Positions 8,661-17,701 of a DNA stretch of 64,000 bases are shown here, piece after piece. Origin of the DNA: Marinomonas aquimarina. Its GTDB lineage: Bacteria; Pseudomonadota; Gammaproteobacteria; Pseudomonadales; Marinomonadaceae. A program made the translations under genes and the position numbers. How positions within the stretch are numbered: position 1 is the first letter of the stretch; each line of letters starts with the position of its first letter. Where the stretch lies: contig NZ_FLOC01000001.1 in assembly GCF_900089755.1 (NCBI RefSeq), positions 124,001 to 188,000 on the forward strand, read 5' to 3'. Below the pieces are notes generated by a model. The model was not told the origin of the DNA, did no database searches, and saw only the letters and a program-made list of their open reading frames with translations.

Positions 8661-9998
8661 CTACTTTGCAGGAACTGAGGTCATTGCCGTGACCAAGGCT
8701 TCCAGACTCTTGTCGATGTTAAAACTATCGTTCAGAGGCTGACGCAGGAAATCATTGATGGCAGGCATTAACGTAATCGCCTGATCCAGTTCTGGATCTG
8801 AGCCTTTGGTATAAGCGCCGACCGCGATCAAATCACGGTTCTGCTGGTAACGCGAGTACAGCTGTTTCACACGCATAGCGCCTTGCATATGCGCATCAGA
8901 CACAATGTGTGGCATGGCTCGGGAAATGGACGCCTCGATATCGATGGCCGGATAGTGTCCTTCTTCCGCTAAACGACGTGAGAGTACAATGTGGCCATCT
9001 AGAATGGCCCGCGAGGCATCGGCAATTGGGTCTTGCTGGTCGTCACCCTCGGTTAACACCGTATAAAACGCCGTCACCGAGCCCCCCCCTTCCTTGCCAT
9101 TTCCAGCACGCTCTACTAACCAAGGTAGCTTAGAAAACACCGAAGGTGGATAGCCTTTGGTCGCCGGGGGCTCCCCGACCGACAGGGCTATTTCACGCTG
9201 CGCTTGGGCATAACGTGTTAAAGAGTCCATCAGCAATAGGACGTTTTTACCTTGATCCCGGTAATACTCTGCAATGCGCGATGTCAGCACCGCCGCACGC
9301 AAGCGCATCAACGCCGAATCGTCCGCTGGAGAGGCCACGACCACCGAACGTGCTAAGCCTTCTTCGCCGAGAATTTGCTCGATAAACTCTTTTACCTCAC
9401 GGCCACGCTCGCCGATCAAGCCAACGATGGTAATGTCCGCTTCGGTAAAGCGCGTCATCATCCCAAGCAACATACTCTTACCCACACCACTGCCGGCAAA
9501 CAGACCCAAACGCTGCCCCTTACCAACGGTCATTAAGGCATTAATCGCCTTGATGCCCACATCAAGCGTGTCACTGATAGGTTTACGTTGCAGCGGGTTA
9601 ATAATATCCCCTTGCAAGCTAATACTTTCTTCCGCCTGTATCGGCCCTTTGCCATCCAATGGCCGCCCTAAGCCGTTCACCACTCGTCCCAGAAGCCCAG
9701 GCCCCACAGGCATTTGACTGTCTTCTCGCAACGGCCGAACACGTGCACCAGGCGAAATACCATCGATGGCTTCGGTCGGCATTAGATAGGTTAAATCCCC
9801 AGTAAAGCCCACTACCTCGGACTCCACCCAACGATTTTTCCCCACTTGTACGGCGCAGCGATCGCCTAAGGCCGCCGCACAGCCCACGGCTTCCATGGTG
9901 AGGCCCACCATGCGCGTGACCTTACCCTCAATATCAATCGAGTAATGCGGTAAATCTTGGTCTGCTAAACGGTTAAGGCGATCTAAGAGAGTTGGCAT
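8661..9998 (-). CDS. fliI: Flagellum-specific ATPase FliI
   Basis: FliI is the F1-beta-like ATPase that drives unloading of export substrates at the flagellar type III gate. The 445-residue protein has an N-terminal beta barrel (about 20-90), the P-loop [11 protein letters not shown] at 165-175, the catalytic-Glu strand [10 protein letters not shown] near 193-202 and Walker B VLLLMDS ending at Asp258. The C-terminal helical part is complete. It follows fliH with a 9-base gap and precedes fliJ. Length and motifs are normal for the family. Confidence 0.97.
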   Translation of the reverse strand: MPTLLDRLNRLADQDLPHYSIDIEGKVTRMVGLTMEAVGCAAALGDRCAVQVGKNRWVESEVVGFTGDLTYLMPTEAIDGISPGARVRPLREDSQMPVGPGLLGRVVNGLGRPLDGKGPIQAEESISLQGDIINPLQRKPISDTLDVGIKAINALMTVGKGQRLGLFAGSGVGKSMLLGMMTRFTEADITIVGLIGERGREVKEFIEQILGEEGLARSVVVASPADDSALMRLRAAVLTSRIAEYYRDQGKNVLLLMDSLTRYAQAQREIALSVGEPPATKGYPPSVFSKLPWLVERAGNGKEGGGSVTAFYTVLTEGDDQQDPIADASRAILDGHIVLSRRLAEEGHYPAIDIEASISRAMPHIVSDAHMQGAMRVKQLYSRYQQNRDLIAVGAYTKGSDPELDQAITLMPAINDFLRQPLNDSFNIDKSLEALVTAMTSVPAK

Positions 9999-10007
9999 GG
10001 AAACAGT

Positions 10008-10790
10008 TTACTGTGGCTTATCCAGCGACTTTAAAACGTCATTTAAACGAGATTCTACCGTGCCGTCCACATAAAAGTCGTGGGCATCTAGGATAAAGCC
10101 CCCTTCAAGGAGGCTTGGATCGGGTTTGATTTTGATGGTCAGGCGTTGCTCCGCCGCCAGTGCCTCGATGGCCTCAATGGTCTTTGGGTGCACCATCAAT
10201 ACGGCCCGGCCCTCGCTGTCACCTAATGAGTTGAGTATCTTCTCTAACTCGTTATGGATTAGATCGCTGGCCTCTTCGCTGAGCTCACGACGCACCACAT
10301 GTTCTACCATGCGTTTGGTGGCCATTTGCAGTAAGCTTTCGAGACGTTCACGAGTGCTTTCGAGGGGACGTTCGAACTCTTTTAGCGTTGCATTGAGAAG
10401 GTTTTCCAGCTCACCTAGATGGGCTTGAGCCAGCTCGATGCCTTGGGTATGGGCTTCGTTTTTCCCCGCTTCATGGCCTTGTTCCAGCCCCTGTTGCTGT
10501 CCTTCTTCTTGGCCTTGGGCAAAGCCTTCGTCATAACCAGCCTTTTGGCCTTCTTGATGACCTTGGGCGAAACCTTCTTCATAGGCGGCTAAACGAATTT
10601 CTTCCAGCTGTTGCGCTGTCAGCGGCTCATAAACGACGGAGTCTTCATCAATCTCATCGGTCACTTCAACCGCTTCGTTGTCTTTGATCGCTAATGCATG
10701 GGACGGCTTCTTGGCATTGCTACTTTGTCCTTCTAGGTTGGGCAGTTCCCAACGTTCGTAGGCGGTCAGCTTTTTTTCATTGTCAGACAT
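10008..10790 (-). CDS. fliH: Flagellar assembly protein FliH
   Basis: FliH is the peripheral stator that regulates FliI and brings it to the export gate. The 260-residue protein has a disordered acidic N-terminus. A central run of GxxxG-type repeats follows (about 70-115: EGFAQGHQEGQ, DEGFAQGQEEG and similar), the hallmark of FliH. The C-terminal domain (about 125-258) resembles the V/F-ATPase E/delta subunits. The ATG lies one base after the fliG stop, so the two are coupled. The glycine repeat makes the call firm. Confidence 0.95.
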   Translation of the reverse strand: MSDNEKKLTAYERWELPNLEGQSSNAKKPSHALAIKDNEAVEVTDEIDEDSVVYEPLTAQQLEEIRLAAYEEGFAQGHQEGQKAGYDEGFAQGQEEGQQQGLEQGHEAGKNEAHTQGIELAQAHLGELENLLNATLKEFERPLESTRERLESLLQMATKRMVEHVVRRELSEEASDLIHNELEKILNSLGDSEGRAVLMVHPKTIEAIEALAAEQRLTIKIKPDPSLLEGGFILDAHDFYVDGTVESRLNDVLKSLDKPQ

Positions 10791-10793
10791 TTA

Positions 10794-11804
10794 CTAAACC
10801 ATCTGCTCGCCACCGCCACCTAGGACGATTTCACCGTTATCCGCCAAACGACGTGCAATCGCAAGGATCTCTTTTTGCGCCACTTCCACTTCACTGACTC
10901 GCACTGGTCCCTTAGCTTCCAAATCGTCTTTAAGCATATCGGCAGCACGGGAAGACATGTTTTTGTAAACCTTTTCTTGCATGTCTGGATCGGCACCTTT
11001 AAGCGCCAGAATCAGCGTTTCTGACTCCACTTCACGCAAAATCGCCTGAATGCCACGATCGTCCACGTCCAGTAAGTTGTCGAAGACAAACATCAAGTCT
11101 TGGATGCTGCCAGCCAAATCTTCATCCACATCACGAATCGACTCCATCAACTCCGCTTCGACCGAGCTGTCGATAAAGTTCATAATATTTGCCGCAGTAC
11201 GGACACCACCAATAGTGGTCGACTTAGTCGAGTTATTACCTGAGAATTGACGTTCGAGAATGTTGTTCAGTTCCTGCAGTGCCGCTGGTTGTACCGTTTC
11301 CAACGCGGCCACACGCAAGACGATATCCAAGCGCACACGTTCATCAAAGTTGGACAAGATATCGGCCGCTTGGTCAGGGTCCAAGTAGGAAATAACGATG
11401 GCTTGAATCTGCGGGTGCTCATAGCGAATCACATCCGCCACAGCACGGGGCTCCATCCACTTCAGAGTATCCAAGCCCGTGGTGTTACCGCCCAACAGAA
11501 TACGGTCGATTAAGCTGCCCGCTTTTTCTTCTCCGAGCGCTTCTTTTAACATGTTACGGATATAACCATCGGCCCCTAGGCCAAGGCCTGTTTGGTCACC
11601 GACCAAGATCAGGAATTCATCCAGTACTTTTTCCACCTGATGGCGCTGCACATTGGCCAACTGTGCCATCGCTTGACCGATACGCTGAACTTCTTTCGGC
11701 CCCATGTGCTTAAGAATTTGAGCCGCGTCTGACTCCCCCAGCGACATCAACAAGACCGCCGCTTTTTGGATGGAGCTTATATCTCCAGCAACTGCTTCAC
11801 TCAT
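10794..11804 (-). CDS. fliG: Flagellar motor switch protein FliG
   Basis: FliG joins the MS ring (FliF) to the C-ring and meets the stator to generate torque. The 336-residue protein has the N-terminal FliF-binding domain with SSIQKAAVLLMSLGE, the middle domain with the FliM-binding EHPQ motif at 129-132, and a C-terminal charged torque helix around DVDDRGIQAILREVES. Length is typical. It starts one base after the fliF stop and is followed at once by fliH. Confidence 0.97.
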   Translation of the reverse strand: MSEAVAGDISSIQKAAVLLMSLGESDAAQILKHMGPKEVQRIGQAMAQLANVQRHQVEKVLDEFLILVGDQTGLGLGADGYIRNMLKEALGEEKAGSLIDRILLGGNTTGLDTLKWMEPRAVADVIRYEHPQIQAIVISYLDPDQAADILSNFDERVRLDIVLRVAALETVQPAALQELNNILERQFSGNNSTKSTTIGGVRTAANIMNFIDSSVEAELMESIRDVDEDLAGSIQDLMFVFDNLLDVDDRGIQAILREVESETLILALKGADPDMQEKVYKNMSSRAADMLKDDLEAKGPVRVSEVEVAQKEILAIARRLADNGEIVLGGGGEQMV

Positions 11805-11805
11805 A

Positions 11806-13479
11806 TTAGCCTTCCATCACCCATTGCTTCACCACTTGCGCAACACGCTCCGGTTCTTCTGCAATCAGCCCACGAATCGCATTCAGCTGGCGCTCAATCT
11901 TTTCAGGCGAACCAGGCACCATTACGTCTTCGGCACTGACCAAAGAAACCTGATCATCGGAAATTTCATCGGTTTCATCAGCAAAAATAGCTGCTTCCGT
12001 ATCTTCTGCCACCGCAATTTTGTTCTGTTCGCCCAAGGTTTTCAGAATCGGGCGCACCACCATCATTAACAATATCAGAATAAACATGCCCACTAACACA
12101 GGCTGTAATAGGTCAAGGAACCAGCCTTGCTTGTAGAATGGAATGGCTTCCGGTTCTTCCGGCGGTTCTGGCATCGCAAAAGGTGAATTAATGACACTGA
12201 CGCTGTCACCACGAGAAGGGTCATAACCAACCGCATCGCGCACTAATAATGTCAGTCGGCTGAGCTCTTCATCGCTCCAAGGGGTTCGCACTATGTTGGC
12301 TGATTCGGGATCAAGCGACGCAATGTCATCCACAACCACCGCCACCGACAAGCGGCGCACCGTGCCCTGCTGGCGTTTGGTGTAACTGATGCTGCGATCC
12401 AACTCAAAATTTCGGGTGGTTTCTTCTCGCGATTGACCATTCGCGCCATTTGCGCCGCCACCAATGGCGGCTCCGTTTTCATCCGCTGCTTCAGGGATGG
12501 TCACGGCGCCTGGGGGCTGGTTGGTCAAAGACCCTGGCACGCCATTGTTGGCGCCGCTGGCAGAGCGGCGCTCACGTAAGGTTTGCTCACTGCGCAGGGC
12601 AAGCAAATCCGGATTGTATTGTTCGTCGGTTTGCTCCACGGCGGTAAAATCGATATCCGCCGACACTTCTGCCTTAAAACGGCCTCCCCCCACCACCGGT
12701 GAGAGGATATTGTTGACCCGCTGCAACATCACATCTTCGACACGACGGGTATATTCAAACTGCTTGCCAGCAATGGACAACTCGGAGTTACTGTCCTTTT
12801 CCGTCAGTAAGGTACCACGCTGATCGACCACGGTGACATCTTTATCGCTGAGCTGAGAAATACTCGAAGCCACCAAATTAACAATCGCATCCACTTGGCT
12901 ACGATCTAGGCGACGTCCAGGGTAGAGTTCCAAAAACACCGAGGCACTGGGCTTACGGTTATCTCGAACAAAGACAGATTCTTTCGGAATGGCCAAATGC
13001 ACACGCGCCGATTTGACGCTCTGCAAACTGGTGATGGTACGGCTTAATTCGCCCTCTAAACCACGACGATAACGCGTGGTTTCGACAAATTGGGAGGTGC
13101 CTAAGGATTGGTCTTGATCCATGATCTCAAGACCGACAATATTATCTGAAACAATGCCGGAACCGGCCAATTTAAGTCGCGCCTGGTGATAATGATCCGC
13201 CTCAACCAGTAAGGAACCGGTATTTTCATCCAGCTTAAAAGGAATATTATTGACGTTGAGTATTTCAACAATTTGATCGGCGTTGTAGTCCGTAATACTG
13301 CTTAACACCGGTTTGTAGTCAGGCCCAGAGGTCCAGAGAACTGCGGCCAAAGCGATGGCTATAGACGCAGCAAGACCGACCATCAACGCAAGCTGACGAA
13401 TCACTGTCAGTTTGTTGAAGCCAGTCAATAACTCTAGATAGAGTTTTTGCTCTGATCGTTCTGCTGGGACATTATCCAT
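11806..13479 (-). CDS. fliF: Flagellar MS-ring protein FliF
   Basis: FliF forms the inner-membrane MS ring on which the basal body and export apparatus are built. The 557-residue protein has one membrane segment near 31-52, two periplasmic ring-building domains (about 60-300; the YscJ/FliF fold), a flexible Gly/Asn-rich stretch near 315-355 and a second membrane segment near 450-475. The cytoplasmic C-terminus binds FliG. Order fliE-fliF-fliG is canonical. Nothing is unusual apart from the Ala/Gly/Asn-rich insert in the periplasmic part. Confidence 0.97.
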   Translation of the reverse strand: MDNVPAERSEQKLYLELLTGFNKLTVIRQLALMVGLAASIAIALAAVLWTSGPDYKPVLSSITDYNADQIVEILNVNNIPFKLDENTGSLLVEADHYHQARLKLAGSGIVSDNIVGLEIMDQDQSLGTSQFVETTRYRRGLEGELSRTITSLQSVKSARVHLAIPKESVFVRDNRKPSASVFLELYPGRRLDRSQVDAIVNLVASSISQLSDKDVTVVDQRGTLLTEKDSNSELSIAGKQFEYTRRVEDVMLQRVNNILSPVVGGGRFKAEVSADIDFTAVEQTDEQYNPDLLALRSEQTLRERRSASGANNGVPGSLTNQPPGAVTIPEAADENGAAIGGGANGANGQSREETTRNFELDRSISYTKRQQGTVRRLSVAVVVDDIASLDPESANIVRTPWSDEELSRLTLLVRDAVGYDPSRGDSVSVINSPFAMPEPPEEPEAIPFYKQGWFLDLLQPVLVGMFILILLMMVVRPILKTLGEQNKIAVAEDTEAAIFADETDEISDDQVSLVSAEDVMVPGSPEKIERQLNAIRGLIAEEPERVAQVVKQWVMEG

Positions 13480-13504
13480 TCAGTACTGCCGCGTCCAACC
13501 CAAA

Positions 13505-13864
13505 CTAAATGGGCATATTCATTATTTTCTCGTAGGCATCTACCAGCTTGTTGCGCACTTGCGTCATCGCTTCGAAGGATACACTCGATTTTTCCAAGCC
13601 AATCATGACTTGTGGTAGGTCTACACCTTCGTCACCACGCTCATATGCCTGCGCCAATGAAGACGCCTCTTTTTGCAATGAGTTTACATTATCGACAGCA
13701 GTCTTCAGCATGTCTGTAAAGTCAGGACGCTCTACCTGTTGGGTTGCCTGCGGGCCTAGCTCCTGAATGCCGGATGAGGCATTCGCACTTGGCGTTTGGA
13801 TCTGACTCCGCAAGTCACGCATCTGAGAAAGCACCTGATTAATGTCAGGTCTATCGGTCACCAT
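13505..13864 (-). CDS. fliE: Flagellar hook-basal body junction protein FliE
   Basis: FliE links the MS ring to the proximal rod and is an early export substrate. A start at the ATG at 13864 gives 119 residues; a TTG start at 13879 would add five and is less likely. The C-terminal half carries the family pattern: DFTDMLKTAVDNVNSLQKEA, then the Gly/Asp turn DEGVDLPQVMIGLEKSSVSFEAMTQVRNKLVDAYEKIMNM. It is the first gene of the fliEFGHIJ run, 71 bases after the fleR stop. I found no good sigma-54 promoter in that gap. Confidence 0.95.
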   Translation of the reverse strand: MVTDRPDINQVLSQMRDLRSQIQTPSANASSGIQELGPQATQQVERPDFTDMLKTAVDNVNSLQKEASSLAQAYERGDEGVDLPQVMIGLEKSSVSFEAMTQVRNKLVDAYEKIMNMPI

Positions 13865-13935
13865 CTTACTTGCACCCAAAAAAACATTAGTTCGTAGTAG
13901 CTTAGCACACTGTTATTAAAAACTAGACTTTAAAA

Positions 13936-15282
13936 TCAATCAACTTCTATGCCACATTCTCGCATCTTGGCAATTTTATAGCGTAACGTGCGTGGGCTGA
14001 TGCCCAGTTTATCTGCCACTTCTTTGCGTTTGCCTTTGGCATCAATCAAGGCCTGAGCAATGATGCGAAATTCATGCTGCTGCACACCACGACCTAAAAT
14101 CGAAGCGGCTTCTTCAGCATCTTCATTGTCTGGCTGTTGCACTTTCGGAGCAGTCACCATGTCAAACACGATGTGGTCTTCCGCGACACGCCCTTGATCA
14201 CTCAGGATCAGTGCACGCTGAATCACGTTTTCTAATTCCCGTACGTTGCCAGGCCAACCGTGCGCTTCAAGTTTACTCAAGGCCGCAGGTGTTAGCGAAG
14301 CGTGATCAATGCGCATCTTTTGTGCATGCTTTAACAATAAAGCTTCTGCCAGCGGTTGTATATCGCCTTTACGCTCACGAATAGGTGTCCAGCGTAATGG
14401 AAAAACATTTAAACGATAGTATAAGTCTTCACGGAAGCCACCTTCGCGCACATATTCCGCCAAATCACGGTTCGTGGTGGCAATAATACGTACATCCAAT
14501 TTAATGGCTTTTTTACCACCCAGACGCTCGACCTCTTGCTCTTGCAAGACTCGCAACAGCTTAGCCTGTAAGCCGACGTCCATCTCCGTGACCTCATCTA
14601 ACAACAAGGTGCCGCCGTTGGCCTGCTCAAATTTACCCGCCTGCGAGGATACTGCCCCTGTGTAAGCCCCTTTTTCGTAACCAAATAAGATCGCTTCGAG
14701 CATATTTTCTGGAATAGCCGCACAGTTTATCGCCACAAACGGCTGCTGGCTGCGCTCCGAAACAGAGTGAATGTACTGGGCTAAGACTTCTTTACCGGTA
14801 CCACTTTCACCACAAATCAGCACCGTTGAATCCGTCACGGCCACACGCTTCGCTAATTCTAATAGCGCGACACTGCTAGGGTCTTTGGCAATCGGCGTAT
14901 GACTCTTCACTTGCGCCACACGAGAAGTGTGTTTGGCGATCACTTCCAAAAGCTCTTCTTCTTTAAAAGGCTTTAATAGGTAATCCACCGCCCCGCTGCG
15001 CATGGCTTCCACGGCATGAGCGATGTCGCCATAGGCGGTCATCAGCATCATCGGCAATTCCGGAAAGTGCTCCACCACATGCTGCAATAAGCCATAACCA
15101 TCCATGCCAGGTAGGTTGACGTCCGACACCACCATATCAAACTTCTGGCGTTTCAAAGCCAAAATAGCATCTTCTGAGCTCTCCACCATAAAACACTTAT
15201 AGCCCGCCAACAGCAGCGTATCTTCCAACGCTTCCGCTAGACCTCGGTCGTCTTCTACGACTAATAAACTCACTTCAGACAT
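13936..15282 (-). CDS. fleR: Sigma-54-dependent flagellar response regulator FleR/FlrC
   Basis: FleR (FlrC in Vibrio) activates mid-class flagellar genes with sigma-54 RNA polymerase. The 448-residue protein has a receiver with the phospho-acceptor Asp54 and Lys104, and a complete AAA+ domain with Walker A GESGTGKE at 158-165. The sigma-54-contacting loop at 205-210 reads GAYTGA instead of the usual GAFTGA. A Fis-type HTH sits at about 405-445. It starts one base after the fleS stop. Together with the AAA-less FleQ-like protein upstream, this is the only sigma-54 activator with an ATPase in the window. Confidence 0.95.
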   Translation of the reverse strand: MSEVSLLVVEDDRGLAEALEDTLLLAGYKCFMVESSEDAILALKRQKFDMVVSDVNLPGMDGYGLLQHVVEHFPELPMMLMTAYGDIAHAVEAMRSGAVDYLLKPFKEEELLEVIAKHTSRVAQVKSHTPIAKDPSSVALLELAKRVAVTDSTVLICGESGTGKEVLAQYIHSVSERSQQPFVAINCAAIPENMLEAILFGYEKGAYTGAVSSQAGKFEQANGGTLLLDEVTEMDVGLQAKLLRVLQEQEVERLGGKKAIKLDVRIIATTNRDLAEYVREGGFREDLYYRLNVFPLRWTPIRERKGDIQPLAEALLLKHAQKMRIDHASLTPAALSKLEAHGWPGNVRELENVIQRALILSDQGRVAEDHIVFDMVTAPKVQQPDNEDAEEAASILGRGVQQHEFRIIAQALIDAKGKRKEVADKLGISPRTLRYKIAKMRECGIEVD

Positions 15283-15283
15283 T

Positions 15284-16435
15284 TTAACTCCCTAAAATTG
15301 GCAATGTGATGGTCGCCTTAGTACCAACCCCTGGCTGGCTTTCAATATTAAAAGTGCCATGGTGGGCACGAATAATGGCTTTCACGACCATCAACCCAAG
15401 TCCTGTGCCGTGCTGTTTGGTGGTCACAAACCCTTCTTGAACCTTGCTTAGCTGCTCTTCGTTCATGCCACGCCCTTGGTCTTGCACCACGATCGTGAGC
15501 TGCTGCGCATCGCCCCTCAGGTCTAAATAAATGCTGGCACCGCGTTCAGACGCCTCAATGGCATTATTAACCAAATTTAAAATCGCCCCAATCAACACAT
15601 CGGCATGACACTGCAGTAACCCGCTTGGCAACTCGGCAATATTTTCCTCAAGTATGGCATTGTGTAGTTCAACCTGCTCTTGCACGCGCTCCATCAGTTT
15701 GTCGCTAAACTCCAGCAGCTTGAGTTTTTCATCCAACTTGATATCCGATTTGGAAAAGATCAGCATGTCGCGAATCTGACGCTCGATATTATTTAAGCGA
15801 TCCGTCAGTTTGCCAGAAAAGCGCATGCGCATGTCTTCTGACAAAGATTCTTTCTGTAAGTGCCCAGCATACAGCATGGCCGAGGACAGTGGAGTGCGTA
15901 TTTGATGGGCCAGCGCCGCCACCATTTTACCCATGGTCGATAAACGCTCATGGTGTGACAACTGGCGCTGTAATGAATGGGTTTCGGTCAGGTCCACCAA
16001 GATAATCAGCTGCCCAGGCACATCGCCAAGCGAAGAGGTTTCCACCCGCACTCGTCGCCCAGTGACCATGGTAATTTCATGGCCATCGTCTTTTTGCGGA
16101 CGAAAACTCTTGGGCACGATGTCGGACCATACGCCACCTAAGATAGATTCTCCAAACAAGCGATCGACAATGGGGTTGGTCATCACCACTCGGCCTTCGG
16201 GGTTCAACATCATCACCCCTACTGGCATTGACCAAAACAGCTGCTGAAATTGCTTCAACAGGATTTTATTTTTCGACTCTTCGGCGCGCTTCGCTTGCTC
16301 GGCGTGTTCTAACTTTTGCGTTAGCAAACGCACTTCATTTTGCAACTCTGCATAGGACTCTTGCAGTGAATAAGAGGTTTCTTCAAACAGCTCAAATGCC
16401 TCTTTTAAGCGGGCAATTTCTTCATCCTTGTCCAC
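15284..16435 (-). CDS. fleS: Flagellar sensor histidine kinase FleS/FlrB
   Basis: FleS is the soluble partner kinase of FleR. The 383-residue protein has an N-terminal coiled coil (about 5-65), a PAS domain (about 65-150), a DHp region with His177 in AHQIRTPLSS, and a HATPase with NLVNNAIEAS, VQDQGRGM and GTGLGL. There is no membrane segment, as in Pseudomonas and Vibrio. It uses a GTG start immediately after the stop codon of the FleQ-like gene. A GGAG seven bases ahead supports that start and implies coupled translation. Confidence 0.95.
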   Translation of the reverse strand: MDKDEEIARLKEAFELFEETSYSLQESYAELQNEVRLLTQKLEHAEQAKRAEESKNKILLKQFQQLFWSMPVGVMMLNPEGRVVMTNPIVDRLFGESILGGVWSDIVPKSFRPQKDDGHEITMVTGRRVRVETSSLGDVPGQLIILVDLTETHSLQRQLSHHERLSTMGKMVAALAHQIRTPLSSAMLYAGHLQKESLSEDMRMRFSGKLTDRLNNIERQIRDMLIFSKSDIKLDEKLKLLEFSDKLMERVQEQVELHNAILEENIAELPSGLLQCHADVLIGAILNLVNNAIEASERGASIYLDLRGDAQQLTIVVQDQGRGMNEEQLSKVQEGFVTTKQHGTGLGLMVVKAIIRAHHGTFNIESQPGVGTKATITLPILGS

Positions 16436-16906
16436 TTAAAACTCCGATTTATCAATACGATAACGACGCATTTTTTCAATTAAGGTGGTGCGCTGGATCT
16501 GTAACAGATTCGCAGCTTGGGAGACTACGCCATTTGAACTACTCAGGGCGTGGCGAATCAGCAAAGATTCTAAATGACGCACATAAACATTCAGGTTCAC
16601 CCCTTGCGCACGCGGCATGTTAGGTGACTCAGCCAAGCGGTTTAAGATCGGCATGATTTGCTCTTGGCGCCACGGAATGGGACAGCACCATACCGTGCTA
16701 TCACTATCACTCTCATCGTGCGCTTGTAACCAAATAGAGGGTAAGGGTAACGACAGCTGCGTCACATCGACTAAGCTACCGACCACAAAGAAGTCCACTA
16801 ACTCGTCTTGCTGTGGATCCAGCACCACCTCAATACCGAGAAAATGCAGGATCGGTGCAACGGCTTGACTCTCTTCTTGGCTGACACCAACTAAACAGGC
16901 TTTCAT
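16436..16906 (-). CDS. FleQ-like regulator lacking the AAA+ domain
   Basis: The gene lies where fleQ/flrA normally sits, directly upstream of fleSR, but encodes only about 156 residues against roughly 490 for FleQ. Residues 1-95 resemble the divergent receiver-like FleQ N-terminal domain, with the phospho-acceptor pattern missing. A short linker leads straight into a Fis-type HTH at about 107-152, where NGVVSQAANLLQIQRTTLI and EKMRRY closely follow the FleQ C-terminus. No Walker motifs, GAFTGA loop or other ATPase part is present and the frame is intact, so this is a clean domain loss or a separate short paralogue. The ATG at 16906 is preferred over a TTG three codons earlier. It could bind FleQ sites without activating sigma-54. 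Confidence 0.75.
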   Translation of the reverse strand: MKACLVGVSQEESQAVAPILHFLGIEVVLDPQQDELVDFFVVGSLVDVTQLSLPLPSIWLQAHDESDSDSTVWCCPIPWRQEQIMPILNRLAESPNMPRAQGVNLNVYVRHLESLLIRHALSSSNGVVSQAANLLQIQRTTLIEKMRRYRIDKSEF

Positions 16907-16942
16907 GATTCTCAATAAATGACCTTAACTGACCCTAAACTT

Positions 16943-16960
16943 TAGCACAGAGTCACCCAA
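16943..16960 (-). promoter_or_regulatory. Weak sigma-54-like -24/-12 element upstream of the FleQ-like gene
   Basis: On the minus strand TTGGGTGACTCTGTGCT has GG and GC separated by ten bases, as sigma-54 promoters require, with TTGG and TGC matching the two boxes and the central bases not. It is 36-54 bases ahead of the start codon. The match is partial and may be chance. Confidence 0.25.
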
Positions 16961-17014
16961 GAGACATGGGCTCAGCTCAGTAAAATGGCAATAATTTCGT
17001 TATAAGGCAAAGGG

Positions 17015-17701
17015 TTAACTGCTCAAATTCTGCAGTAACTGATCAAATTCTTGCTCCGCGGTTTGACTGTCTTGGTGCCAAGATAAACTGCCTAACAAAG
17101 GGGCTGACAGCATGTCGTTGAGCGTCGCTAAGTTTTCTTCGTAGCAAGGCATTTCATGTTGCCCACCATTAGCCACCCAACCGGCAATCTGCAAACCATC
17201 GCGTCGGATCGCCTCCATAGTTAAAAAGGCGTGATTTAGACAACCTAAACGCATATCCACCACCACAATCACCGGCATTCCTAAGCGCTTGGCCAGGTCC
17301 GATAACAACTCACGGTCATTCACTGGCACACGCCAGCCTCCAGCACCTTCCACCAAAGCAAAATCATGGGGCGACAGTAAGGTGCCGCGCACAAAGCCTT
17401 CTAAGCGCGACACGGTCACGATTTTATTTTCTTTCGCCGCGGCGATATGCGGTGCAATAGCTGGTGCAAAAACCACTGGGTTGACCTGTTCGTAACGCAA
17501 CGCCACGGAACTTGCCGCTTGAATTTGCAAGGCATCTTCATTGCATAACTTACCGTCGATCACTTCTGCACCGGCAGCAATCGGCTTCACCCCCATCGAA
17601 CGCGAGCCACGTCGCGCCGCGGCTTTTAATAAGCCGACACAGACATGAGTTTTACCGGCATCAGTGTCGGTTCCGGTGATAAAGTATTGCTGTTTAGCCA
17701 T
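17015..17701 (-). CDS. bioD: ATP-dependent dethiobiotin synthetase BioD
   Basis: BioD closes the ureido ring of dethiobiotin from 7,8-diaminopelargonate, CO2 and ATP. The 228-residue protein begins with the P-loop GTDTDAGKT (10-18), the BioD signature. It keeps the KPIAAG strand near 40 and the EGAGGWRVPV motif near 116-125. It is the last gene of the leftward bio operon; its ATG overlaps the bioC stop by eight bases. Length is normal. Confidence 0.96.
   Translation of the reverse strand: MAKQQYFITGTDTDAGKTHVCVGLLKAAARRGSRSMGVKPIAAGAEVIDGKLCNEDALQIQAASSVALRYEQVNPVVFAPAIAPHIAAAKENKIVTVSRLEGFVRGTLLSPHDFALVEGAGGWRVPVNDRELLSDLAKRLGMPVIVVVDMRLGCLNHAFLTMEAIRRDGLQIAGWVANGGQHEMPCYEENLATLNDMLSAPLLGSLSWHQDSQTAEQEFDQLLQNLSS

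Noticed and set aside
9274..9717. Open frame of 147 codons opposite fliI
   Set aside because: FliI motifs on the minus strand are complete. The antisense product is Pro/Ser/Arg-rich and motif-free.
13865..13935. Sigma-54 promoter ahead of fliE
   Set aside because: No GG-N10-GC pair with adequate flanking bases was seen, although such a promoter would be expected in this group.
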